DNA of 64,000 bases from NCBI GenBank assembly GCA_020636045.1, contig JACJYP010000015.1:16076-80075 (forward strand). The letters run 5' to 3'. Shown here in pieces: positions 44,396 through 53,119 of this stretch. Position 1 is the stretch's first letter. Each line of letters begins with the position of its first letter. The translations under genes were made by a program, and so were the position numbers. The notes beneath the pieces were generated by a model, which searched no databases, was not told the origin of the DNA, and saw only the letters and a program-made list of their open reading frames with translations. The stretch is from Lewinellaceae bacterium. Its GTDB lineage: Bacteria > Bacteroidota > Bacteroidia > Chitinophagales > Saprospiraceae.

Positions 44396-45454
44396 TTACC
44401 GCATCACCACCCGCGGATCGAGCCAGGCATACAAAAGATCGGCGAGCAGGTTGATCACCACAAACACTACGGACGTAAACAGCACGCAACCCAGCACCAC
44501 GGGAATATCAAAATTGAGCAGCGCCGTCACCGTCGCAGCACCCAGCCCCTTGAAATTGAATACGTTTTCGACAAAAAAAGCGCCGGTCAGCAATGCGGCG
44601 AACCATCCTGAAATGGCGGAAACGATCGGATTGAGCGCATTCCGAAGGGCGTGCTTCACCACCACGATCCTCGCAGGAATACCTTTTGCCGTGGCGGTGC
44701 GAACGTAGTCCTGCGATAAAACATCGAGCATGGCGCTACGTGTCAATTGTGTGATCAGTGCGACAGGCCGCAACCCCAGCGCCAGGGCGGGCAGGATCAG
44801 ATTTTGCCAGCGTAATTGCCAGTCCCCGAAGTCATCGATCACAAAAAGACTGCCCTGAATGTCCAGTCCGGTCCATGCGCCCAACATGTATCCGAATATG
44901 AGCGCCAGCAGCATGGCTGTCACGTAGGAGGGCAACGAATATCCGAAAACCGAAATGACAGAGATCAGCTGATCCCAGCGGCTATGCGCCTTCAGGGCTG
45001 CCACGATACCAAAAAAAATGCCGAGCAGGCTGGCCAGCAACAGCGCGGTAAAGGCCAGCAACGCCGTGGCCGGGATCACCTCGGCAAGAATTTCCGACAC
45101 CGGCCGGCCGGTCTGGTACGATTCCCTCAGATAAGGCAATTTCAATACCAGCAACTGCTCATTCCCTACCCGAAAGAGCGTATGATAGCGATACTTCCGC
45201 AGGTGGTCCGCTTTATCAGGTTCGAGTGAAACGGGTGAAATATCCTTCAGATAATGCAGCAGCTGCATGTAAAGCGGCTGATCGAGACCCAGTTCCGCAG
45301 TTTTGGCTTCTACGGTTGAAACGTCGCTGCGCTGCCCGAACGTGAGTTGCGCCGGATCGACGGGCGCCAGAAAGATGATGCCGGAAATCGTGGTGACGAC
45401 CAGCAACATAACCAGCAAACCATAGCCAAGGCGACGAAGAATGTATATTGCCAT
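44396..45454 (-). CDS. ABC transporter permease, DppB/OppB type
   Basis: The protein begins with the DppB N-terminal helix (IYILRRLGYGLLVMLLVVTT), has about six membrane helices, and carries the EAA-type loop YVRTATAKGIPARIVVVKHAL for contact with the ATPase. The segment between helices 1 and 2 is long (about residues 30-125). Partner genes (second permease, ATPases, binding protein) are not adjacent, so in this window it is an orphan. It follows selD on the same strand by 35 bases. Confidence 0.9.
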   Translation of the reverse strand: MAIYILRRLGYGLLVMLLVVTTISGIIFLAPVDPAQLTFGQRSDVSTVEAKTAELGLDQPLYMQLLHYLKDISPVSLEPDKADHLRKYRYHTLFRVGNEQLLVLKLPYLRESYQTGRPVSEILAEVIPATALLAFTALLLASLLGIFFGIVAALKAHSRWDQLISVISVFGYSLPSYVTAMLLALIFGYMLGAWTGLDIQGSLFVIDDFGDWQLRWQNLILPALALGLRPVALITQLTRSAMLDVLSQDYVRTATAKGIPARIVVVKHALRNALNPIVSAISGWFAALLTGAFFVENVFNFKGLGAATVTALLNFDIPVVLGCVLFTSVVFVVINLLADLLYAWLDPRVVMR

Positions 45455-45489
45455 ACGCGAAGTAAGGCCATGAAATTAAGGCGTTATCC

Positions 45490-46542
45490 TCACAAAACAG
45501 TGACGAGGATGTCCTGTTTTTCAATAAAAAAGCCAAAAGCACTCAAATCCAGGCCCGCTGCTGCCGCTTCAGCGCGGAATTCGGCCTCTTTATCAGCATC
45601 AACGGCTACCAGCAATCCGCCGCTGGTTTGCGGGTCGGCAAGCAGGTTGCGTTTGTATTCATCCACGCCGGCGATTTTGTGGCCGTAGCTGTCCCAGTTA
45701 CGCACCGTGCCGCCGGGCACACATTTTTGTTCGAGGTAAAAACCCAGAATATCCCGGTCGATGGTCGGCACCTGGTCGAAATGGACCACTGCGCTCAGTT
45801 CGCTGGCTTCGCACATCTCACTCAGGTGCCCCAGCAGCCCGAACCCGGTAACGTCGGTCATCGCTTTTACATACGGCAGTTTGCCGAACCGTTCGCCCAC
45901 CTTGTTCAGCATTTTCATGCTGTCGGGCGCAAGGCGACTGTGTTCTGATTTCAACACCTCTTTTTTCTGGGCCGTCGTCAGAATGCCGACGCCGATCGGT
46001 TTTGTCAGGAAAAGACGGCATCCCGGTGTGGCGCCGCCGTTCTTTTTCAAATGCGCCAGATCCACGCGGCCCGTCACGGCAAGGCCGAAGATCGGCTCGG
46101 GGCTGTCGATGCTGTGCCCGCCCGCCAGAGGGATACCCGCCTCTGCACAAGCGCTCCGGGCTCCTTCGATCACGCTGTTGGCAACTTCCGGGGGAAGGGT
46201 ATTCACCGGCCAGCCGAGTATGGCAATGGCCAGCATGGGGGTGCCGCCCATGGCATACACATCGCTAATGGCATTCACAGAGGCAATACGCCCGAAATCT
46301 TCCGCATCGTCGACGATGGGCATAAAAAAATCGGTCGTACTGACCACGGCAGTACCGTCGCCAAGCGCATATACGGCCGCGTCGTCGCGCGCTTCATTCC
46401 CCACCAGCAATTGCGGGAAATGCTGGCCGGGCGCCCCCGATTGCAGAATATGATCGAGTATTTTTGGTGATATTTTGCACCCACAGCCGGCGCCGTGCGA
46501 ATAACGGGTAAGCTTATACTCTTTTTCCTGTTCGGTTGTCAT
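45490..46542 (-). CDS. selD: Selenide, water dikinase (cysteine form)
   Basis: The N-terminal catalytic motif SHGAGCGCKISPKILDHIL has Cys20 and Lys23 in the places of the E. coli catalytic Cys17 and Lys20, so no selenocysteine is used. Further motifs are DAAVYALGDGTAVVSTTDFF, GGHSIDSPEPIFGLAV and DVTGFGLLGHL. SelD makes selenophosphate for selenocysteine or for 2-selenouridine in tRNA. No selA, selB or selU (ybbB) is visible in the window. It starts two bases after the TonB receptor stop. Confidence 0.96.
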   Translation of the reverse strand: MTTEQEKEYKLTRYSHGAGCGCKISPKILDHILQSGAPGQHFPQLLVGNEARDDAAVYALGDGTAVVSTTDFFMPIVDDAEDFGRIASVNAISDVYAMGGTPMLAIAILGWPVNTLPPEVANSVIEGARSACAEAGIPLAGGHSIDSPEPIFGLAVTGRVDLAHLKKNGGATPGCRLFLTKPIGVGILTTAQKKEVLKSEHSRLAPDSMKMLNKVGERFGKLPYVKAMTDVTGFGLLGHLSEMCEASELSAVVHFDQVPTIDRDILGFYLEQKCVPGGTVRNWDSYGHKIAGVDEYKRNLLADPQTSGGLLVAVDADKEAEFRAEAAAAGLDLSAFGFFIEKQDILVTVL

Positions 46543-46544
46543 TT

Positions 46545-48824
46545 TCAGAACTGAAAGGTCATGCTCAGACTTGGCAAAATGGGCAACTGATCAACCCGGG
46601 TAAACCGGACGCGGTCGAAATAGAAAATATTCGGCCGGTCGTACACATTGGTGCAGGAAGCCGTGATCTCGAGGTTTGTGTATTTTGAAAACCGGAAAAC
46701 CCGCTTGACAGACAGGTCGAGGCGGTGATAATAGGGCAGCCGGCCGCCATTGCGTACATCCGAATAAATAATGCCCAGATCTCCATTGCCGCCGTATACA
46801 TCAGTATCGATACCGTCGTCAAAATTGTAATTGGTAAAGAAGCCCTGCGTCTGCGTAAAGGGAAAACCGGATCCAAAATTCCAACGCGCGCCGAATTCCC
46901 ACTCACTTTTGCGTCCCAATTGATAGGTAGCCACAAGGTTGAGGTTGTGTCGACGGTCGAACACGGGCGGGTATTCCTGCTCGCCGTCGTTGCGGGTGAC
47001 GAAACCCAGAGAATAAGAGCCCCAGAGATAGGCGCGTTTTGCTTCGATCTTCAAGGAAACATCCAGGCCGTAAGCCTTGCCCGTTTCGGTGGTGTAGTCG
47101 GGGTCCTGAGGCAACTCCTTGTTCCGGTTAAGGGCGATGAGCTGAGTAAAATCCTTATAATAGCCTTCAATATTCAGATCGAAGTTACGCGTCACATCAA
47201 TTTCGAAACCTGCGACACCATGAATTGCCTTTTGCAATTTGTGATCGACCCGTTCTGTCGAGTTTGGCTTGTAAAACGTCTCTTCCGGACCCGAGAGGAA
47301 CCCGACGAACAGGTTGACCACGTCGCGTTCGTTGATCGTGGAGAGCAGGTTTTGGGAATAAAGGCCTCCCGCAGCCTTGAAACGCAGGTTGTTGCTGATG
47401 TTGTACTTCATACCCAGCCTCGGTTCGGGGGAGGTGTTGTTGAGCGACTGGTAGTACTGCAGGCGAAAACCCGGCTCAATGACCAGGTTTCCAAACTTGC
47501 GTTTCCAGCGGATGTATCCGCTGATTTCCGTTGTATTTTCGTTTTGATCGAAAGGAAACCCCTTGGGATTGTAATACTCGAACGTGGTGCGAAAGCCGGT
47601 GAGTTCGATACCGTAATTGAATTCGGTATTGCGGCCGAAACTGGTGAAGTTCAGCCCGCCGAAGTAACCGGAGATACCGCTTTCCCGAGGCAGGCGGTCT
47701 GCTTCCTCGATCCTGGAATCGTATTTTGAATAGGTGAAGGTCCCTCCGACAATGGTGTTCGAGTTGGTCGGAATAAGGGTGAAATCCATGCCGCCGCCAC
47801 CGCTTTCCCACATAAAGTCAGCGATCGGGTAGTTGACACCGTCGTCGTACTTGAAGCCGAAAAAGTTGAGTTTGCTGCCATTACCGGTCAGCAGGGACAG
47901 TTTACCATAAACATCGCGGTAATCAAAGGGAATGCCGACCGAATCATTTACATGGCTATACAGTTTATCGTCCAGGTCATTGATCAACGCCTGCTTTCCG
48001 GTCAGCACGAATGAAATACTGCTGCCGCCTTCTTCCTTCAACGGCACAACGGGCCCTTCAATGAGCGCTTTGGCCTGAAAAGGGCTCGCCGATACCAGAC
48101 CGGACAAACGCTTGCGGTTTCCCTCGCGGGTTTTTACATCCACAATGGCCGATATTCTGCCGCCATAGTCGGCATTGAAACCTCCCGTCAGTACATCGAC
48201 ATTACGGATGAGCTCTGTTTCAAACACCGAGAAAAAGCCGATGCTGTGGAAGGGATTGTAAATGGTCATGCCGTCGAGCAGGATGCGGTTTTGAACGGGG
48301 GAACCGCCCCTGATGTACAACTGCCCACCCTGGTCGCCTGTAAAGATCACCCCCGGCAATACCGTCAGATATTGTGCGATATCAGCCTGGCCGCCTGCAG
48401 AGGGCAGGGAACGTATCTGCTTGGGAGTCACTGACAGTTTTGAGATCTGAACCTCCGACCGCGCCTGTTCTTTTTTTCCGCTGATGATGATCTCGTCCAG
48501 GTTCTGGCCACTTTCCTGAACATAAATATTCTGGTACAGGATCTCCCCTTTCTTTATCTCCACCTGCGACCGGTAGGTTTCGAAACCGGTCAGTGAAATG
48601 ACGAGCGTGTATTGACCGGTCGACACATCGGTGATCGTGAAAAAACCGTTGACGTCGGAAATCGTACCCATATTTGCCTCTTCGAGGCGCACAGTGGCAA
48701 AACCCACCTCCTGAGCCGTTTCCTTGTTGAATATGTTGCCTCTGATGCTGCCTTTGCCCTCTGTTTGAGCGGTGAGCAGTACCGGCAGCAGGATTAAAAC
48801 AACCGTGTAGAGAAAGTTTTTCAT
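46545..48824 (-). CDS. TonB-dependent outer-membrane receptor with CarboxypepD_reg-like domain
   Basis: A signal peptide is followed by a carboxypeptidase-regulatory-like domain (GKGSIRGNIFNKETAQEVGF, about 22-110), a plug (about 125-225, LPSAGGQADIAQYLTVLPGV) and a 22-strand-type beta-barrel ending in an aromatic residue (LPSLSMTFQF). 759 residues. No SusD-like lipoprotein is adjacent, so a glycan-uptake pair is not indicated and the substrate is unknown. It is first in a minus-strand run with selD and the DppB-like permease. Confidence 0.94.
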   Translation of the reverse strand: MKNFLYTVVLILLPVLLTAQTEGKGSIRGNIFNKETAQEVGFATVRLEEANMGTISDVNGFFTITDVSTGQYTLVISLTGFETYRSQVEIKKGEILYQNIYVQESGQNLDEIIISGKKEQARSEVQISKLSVTPKQIRSLPSAGGQADIAQYLTVLPGVIFTGDQGGQLYIRGGSPVQNRILLDGMTIYNPFHSIGFFSVFETELIRNVDVLTGGFNADYGGRISAIVDVKTREGNRKRLSGLVSASPFQAKALIEGPVVPLKEEGGSSISFVLTGKQALINDLDDKLYSHVNDSVGIPFDYRDVYGKLSLLTGNGSKLNFFGFKYDDGVNYPIADFMWESGGGGMDFTLIPTNSNTIVGGTFTYSKYDSRIEEADRLPRESGISGYFGGLNFTSFGRNTEFNYGIELTGFRTTFEYYNPKGFPFDQNENTTEISGYIRWKRKFGNLVIEPGFRLQYYQSLNNTSPEPRLGMKYNISNNLRFKAAGGLYSQNLLSTINERDVVNLFVGFLSGPEETFYKPNSTERVDHKLQKAIHGVAGFEIDVTRNFDLNIEGYYKDFTQLIALNRNKELPQDPDYTTETGKAYGLDVSLKIEAKRAYLWGSYSLGFVTRNDGEQEYPPVFDRRHNLNLVATYQLGRKSEWEFGARWNFGSGFPFTQTQGFFTNYNFDDGIDTDVYGGNGDLGIIYSDVRNGGRLPYYHRLDLSVKRVFRFSKYTNLEITASCTNVYDRPNIFYFDRVRFTRVDQLPILPSLSMTFQF

Positions 48825-48968
48825 TGTATATCTATCTATTTGGCGGCGGCAAAGATAGCTTTCCGATCACAAATGGACAGGCCTGAAAAAGATTATGCTT
48901 GACAAACCGGGCAAATCGGGGTTTATTCCCTGCTTTGCCTATTTTCGCCTCGCAGACAAACGACGATT

Positions 48969-50597
48969 ATGAACTTTCAGATCAGGGATGTTTTTGGCGG
49001 TCTCACGGCGGGTATCGTAGCCCTGCCGCTGGCCCTTGCCTTTGGCGTACAATCAGGAATGGGTCCGGCCGCAGGGCTGTATGGCGCTATCATTTTGGGT
49101 TTTTTTGCCGCAGCATTGGGTGGCACGCCGACCCAGATCAGCGGCCCCACCGGGCCGATGGTCGTCGTCACCACGGCTACGGTTGCCGCCTTTGTGGACG
49201 TATTTGGCAGTCTGGAGGCTGCGATGGGGGCTATCGTGCTGACTTTTATCCTCAGCGGCGTGATCCAGATCGCTTTCGGCATTTTGCGTTTGGGGGTTTA
49301 CATCAGGTATATCCCCTACCCTGTCATATCGGGCTTTATGAGCGGGATCGGTCTGATCATCATCATTTTGCAAATATTCCCCGCGCTGGGTCATCCGCCG
49401 CCGCCGGGTACGGAAGAAACCCTCGCCCAGATCGCAAAGCCATTCGCCGAAATGAATGTAACAGCATTGGGTCTTTCCAGCCTTTCGATCGCCATCATTT
49501 ACCTTTTTCCACGTATTACTAAGAAAATACCAGGCACCCTGATCGCCCTGGTCGCTGCTACGGGCCTGTCAATTGCGATCGATGCCGATGTTCCCAGGAT
49601 CGGCGATATTCCTTCCGGATTTCCGGAATTCAAGGCAATGGAAATATTCCATTTGTCGGCGCACAATCTCCATATCATCCTGTCTACGGCGATCACCCTC
49701 GCCGCACTTGGCAGCATCGACTCCCTGCTGACTTCGGTGGTGGCCGATAACGTGACGAAAACCCGCCACAACAGCAACCGCGAACTGATCGGCCAGGGTG
49801 TCGGGAATGCGCTGGGCGGGCTTTTTGCAGGGCTGCCCGGTGCAGGCGCCACCATGCGTACGCTGGTAAACATACGCGCGGGAGGCGTCGGAAGGCTGTC
49901 GGGTATCGTACACTCCCTGACCCTGGTAGCCATTTTGCTCGGAGCCGGTCAATACGCCGCATTAATCCCGCAACCCGTGCTGGCCGGCATCCTCATCACG
50001 GTAGGTATCGGCATTCTCGATTATAAAGGATTCCGCCACCTGGCCAAAGTGCCCAAATCCGACGCGATCATCATGGTTACGGTACTCATTTTGACGGTAT
50101 TCGTCGACCTGCTGACCGCCGTTGGCGCCGGTATGTTGATCGCAACTGTACTGTTTACAAAAAGGATGAGCGAACTGGTGGAAGAGCAAACGAAGGTAGG
50201 GCCTCCCGGCACGATCAGTCCGGAAAAAGGTTGGCCTGACGAAGTAATCCCTGAAAACCTGAAAGACAATATTCTGATCAAACACCTCGACGGACCCTTG
50301 TTTTTCGGTTTTGCCAACAAGTTTCTGCAATTGGCTTCGGCTTTGCCTTCCACGAAATATCTGATCATACGGATGGGTCGCGTGCCTTATCTCGATCAAA
50401 GCGGACTATATGCATTGGAAGATGCGATCCTGAGCATGGAACAACGCGGCATTGAGGTGCTCATCACCGGCCTGCAAACCCAGCCGCGCGTATTGATGGA
50501 ACGCGTGCGCATGATCCCCGACCTGATTGAACCGGAAAATATTTTTCCAGATTTTGAGTCCTGCATCAACTGGCTGAAACAACAACAAATCGATTGA
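48969..50597 (+). CDS. SulP-family anion transporter with STAS domain
   Basis: The membrane domain holds the SulP signatures near the N-terminus (GGLTAGIVALPLALAFGVQSG and ALGGTPTQISGPTGPM) and about 11-14 helices. The C-terminal ~110 residues are a STAS domain (KYLIIRMGRVPYLDQSGLYA). Family members carry sulfate, bicarbonate or other anions. TATTTTCG at 48940-48947 is a near match to the promoter element. First gene of a tight plus-strand run to 54850. Confidence 0.94.
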   Translation: MNFQIRDVFGGLTAGIVALPLALAFGVQSGMGPAAGLYGAIILGFFAAALGGTPTQISGPTGPMVVVTTATVAAFVDVFGSLEAAMGAIVLTFILSGVIQIAFGILRLGVYIRYIPYPVISGFMSGIGLIIIILQIFPALGHPPPPGTEETLAQIAKPFAEMNVTALGLSSLSIAIIYLFPRITKKIPGTLIALVAATGLSIAIDADVPRIGDIPSGFPEFKAMEIFHLSAHNLHIILSTAITLAALGSIDSLLTSVVADNVTKTRHNSNRELIGQGVGNALGGLFAGLPGAGATMRTLVNIRAGGVGRLSGIVHSLTLVAILLGAGQYAALIPQPVLAGILITVGIGILDYKGFRHLAKVPKSDAIIMVTVLILTVFVDLLTAVGAGMLIATVLFTKRMSELVEEQTKVGPPGTISPEKGWPDEVIPENLKDNILIKHLDGPLFFGFANKFLQLASALPSTKYLIIRMGRVPYLDQSGLYALEDAILSMEQRGIEVLITGLQTQPRVLMERVRMIPDLIEPENIFPDFESCINWLKQQQID

Positions 50598-51793
50598 GCC
50601 GATACGATATAGTCATCGCGGGAGGCGGCATCGTCGGGCTGGCGACGGCCCTTCAGTTGCTAGAAAGCAGGCCCGGACTGCGGATCGCTGTTTTGGAAAA
50701 GGAAGATGCAGTTGCCATGCATCAAAGCAGCCGCAACAGCGGCGTCATCCACAGCGGCATCTATTACAAGCCCGGCAGCCTGCGCGCACGAAATTGCCTG
50801 CGCGGATACGGGCTGATGTTGCAATTTTGCCGGGAACATGATATTCCCCACGACGTTTGTGGCAAGGTGATCGTCGCTGTGGAAGAAGGAGAACGGGAAG
50901 GGCTCGATCGCATTTTCAAACGAGGCCGGGAGAACGGCCTGGAGGGCATTCGCAAATTATCACCGGAAGAGACACGAGAAATAGAGCCGCATGTGCAGGC
51001 AGTGGAAGCCGTCTGGGTGCCGCAGGCGGGGATCGTGAATTACGGAACCGTCGCCCGCAAATACGCGGAACTGATCGCAAAAAAAGGCGTCGAAATACAT
51101 ACGGGTTCCGCAGTGCGCAGGATTGTTAATAACGGCTCGGAACGGGTCGTCGAGACACCACGCGGGACATTTGCTGCGGGATTGTTTATCAATTGTACGG
51201 GTTTATATTCCGACGCGGTCGCCCGCATGACGGGTTCAAATCCCGACTTGCAGATATTGCCTTTTCGCGGTGAATATTACGAACTGATCCCTGGACGCGA
51301 ACACCTGGTGCGCAACCTGATCTACCCCGTCCCGAATCCCAACTTCCCCTTTCTGGGCGTCCATTTCACCCGTATGATCGACGGCGGCATCGAAGCGGGG
51401 CCCAACGCCGTGCTGGCATTTCGCCGCGAAGGCTACGGGCGCGCGGATATCCACGCCGGCGAACTGGCCAAAATACTCGCATATCCCGGATTCCGGAAAC
51501 TGGCAGCCCGCTATTGGCGCGACGGATGGGCCGAAATGAAGCGTTCCTTTTTCAAAAAACATTTTGTCAGCGCCATGCAGCGCCTGATACCGGAAGTCTC
51601 GCCCGACGACGTCAGGCGCGGCAGGAGCGGTGTACGCGCCATGGCTTGTGGCCCGGAAGGGCAGTTGCTCGACGATTTCCGGATCATGGAACAGCCGGGG
51701 ATCATCAATGTGTGCAATGCGCCAAGCCCTGCCGCCACCGCTTCGCTCGCCATCGGGGAAACGCTGGCGCAAAAAGCCCTCGCCCAATGCTGA
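50594..51793 (+). CDS. lhgO: L-2-hydroxyglutarate oxidase/dehydrogenase
   Basis: The 399-residue protein begins with the FAD-binding motif YDIVIAGGGIVGLATALQL, followed by the LhgO hallmark QSSRNSGVIHSGIYYKPGS, a LhgO-type segment LINCTGLYSDAVAR, and VCNAPSPAATASLAIGE near the end. The enzyme oxidises L-2-hydroxyglutarate to 2-oxoglutarate. The start is the TTG that overlaps the SulP stop (TTGA at 50594-50597); no ATG precedes the FAD motif. The stop region overlaps the next gene by seven bases. Confidence 0.95.
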   Translation: MSRYDIVIAGGGIVGLATALQLLESRPGLRIAVLEKEDAVAMHQSSRNSGVIHSGIYYKPGSLRARNCLRGYGLMLQFCREHDIPHDVCGKVIVAVEEGEREGLDRIFKRGRENGLEGIRKLSPEETREIEPHVQAVEAVWVPQAGIVNYGTVARKYAELIAKKGVEIHTGSAVRRIVNNGSERVVETPRGTFAAGLFINCTGLYSDAVARMTGSNPDLQILPFRGEYYELIPGREHLVRNLIYPVPNPNFPFLGVHFTRMIDGGIEAGPNAVLAFRREGYGRADIHAGELAKILAYPGFRKLAARYWRDGWAEMKRSFFKKHFVSAMQRLIPEVSPDDVRRGRSGVRAMACGPEGQLLDDFRIMEQPGIINVCNAPSPAATASLAIGETLAQKALAQC

Positions 51794-53112
51794 AGATTAC
51801 GACGAGTGAAGGCTTTTTCGCCGAAAAACACTATTGCTTCCGGGTTTTGTTCGGCGAACTGCTCGGGCTGGAATTCCGGGTAGTCACCGGCGATGTGGAA
51901 CATTACCGGATCGAACTACCCAACGGCAAAACCGCAGTCGTGGAAGATCATTTTTTCGGAAAATGTGACGAGGAGGGCTATCTCAATAAAGAAAACATAC
52001 CCGGGGAGCCCGTTTCGCTCCCGCATCCACTTTTGCCCGGCGAGAATATTACAGGGATATATGGAAAACCTTACATCCAAATATCCGATGGGCAATTCAG
52101 CTGCGGGATCGACCTGTTCGCATCCTGCTTTTTCATGCTGACCCGCTGGGAAGAATACGTGTTGCCCGACCGGGATGCGCACGGGCGCTTCCCGGCATCG
52201 GCATCGCTGGCCTGGCGCGGAAATTTCCTCAACCGGCCGGTCGTCAACGAGTACGCCGCATTGTTGCGTATGGCTTTTGAGCGGCTTGGTTTCGCCCCTC
52301 CCCCAAATAACAGAACATTCCGGCTTCATCTTTCACACGATGTGGATCACCCGAAACTTTGGTGGTCGGCCGCCGGCAGGATCAAAACGCCGCTGGCCGC
52401 CTTGCTAAAACGCGGCAATCTCCGCGAAGCGGCGTTCTGGCTAAGGGAGCACAGTTTTCGCCCCAAAGACCCTTACGACATCTTTGACGAATGGATGGAC
52501 CTCGCCGAACAACACGGCCATTGCGCCCATTTCAATTTTCTGGGCGAACGGGCGCCGTCCAGCAATTGCTATTACCCCTTACACCACCCGTTCGTAAAGA
52601 ACCTGATCCGCGACATTGCCGGACGCGGGCATGTCATCGGGTTTCATCCCTCCTACGAGGCATACGAAGACAAAGAACTGTTTCTCAGCGAACTGGCTTC
52701 GCTGCAAGCGCTCTGCCCGGCGCCGGTGACCACGGGAAGACAACATTTTCTGCGATTTGCGGCGCCAGACACCTGGCAGCGCTGGGAAGATGCGGGCATG
52801 GAATGGGATTCTACCCTCGGTTATGCGGAAGAGGAGGGTTTCCGCTGCGGCATTTGCTGTGATTTTCCCGTTTTCAATTTCCTGACCGGGACCGAATTAA
52901 AACTTCGTGAAAAACCGCTGATCGCAATGGACGTGACCCTGGCCATGTACCGCCGCTACGACCCGGCTACCGCCTTTGACCGGTTACAGCACCTGCGCCA
53001 TCAGGTTGAAAAACACAAGGGAGAGTTTGTGCTTTTGTGGCACAATTCCTCGTGGAACACCTATTTTTGGGCGCCCTGGCGGGAGATGTATCGTTCCTTT
53101 ATCGCGCAATAA
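51787..53112 (+). CDS. Polysaccharide deacetylase-fold protein with DUF7033-like N-terminal region
   Basis: The start is the ATG at 51787, which overlaps the lhgO stop (ATGCTGA). The N-terminal ~170 residues are of the type seen ahead of deacetylase domains in Bacteroidota (ISDGQFSCGIDLFASCFFML). The catalytic-like NodB motif is SHDVD (183-187), followed by HVIGFHPSYEAY and the end motif LLWHNSSWN. Family members deacetylate glycans; the substrate is unknown. 441 residues. Confidence 0.85.
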   Translation: MLKITTSEGFFAEKHYCFRVLFGELLGLEFRVVTGDVEHYRIELPNGKTAVVEDHFFGKCDEEGYLNKENIPGEPVSLPHPLLPGENITGIYGKPYIQISDGQFSCGIDLFASCFFMLTRWEEYVLPDRDAHGRFPASASLAWRGNFLNRPVVNEYAALLRMAFERLGFAPPPNNRTFRLHLSHDVDHPKLWWSAAGRIKTPLAALLKRGNLREAAFWLREHSFRPKDPYDIFDEWMDLAEQHGHCAHFNFLGERAPSSNCYYPLHHPFVKNLIRDIAGRGHVIGFHPSYEAYEDKELFLSELASLQALCPAPVTTGRQHFLRFAAPDTWQRWEDAGMEWDSTLGYAEEEGFRCGICCDFPVFNFLTGTELKLREKPLIAMDVTLAMYRRYDPATAFDRLQHLRHQVEKHKGEFVLLWHNSSWNTYFWAPWREMYRSFIAQ

Positions 53113-53119
53113 TGTATTC

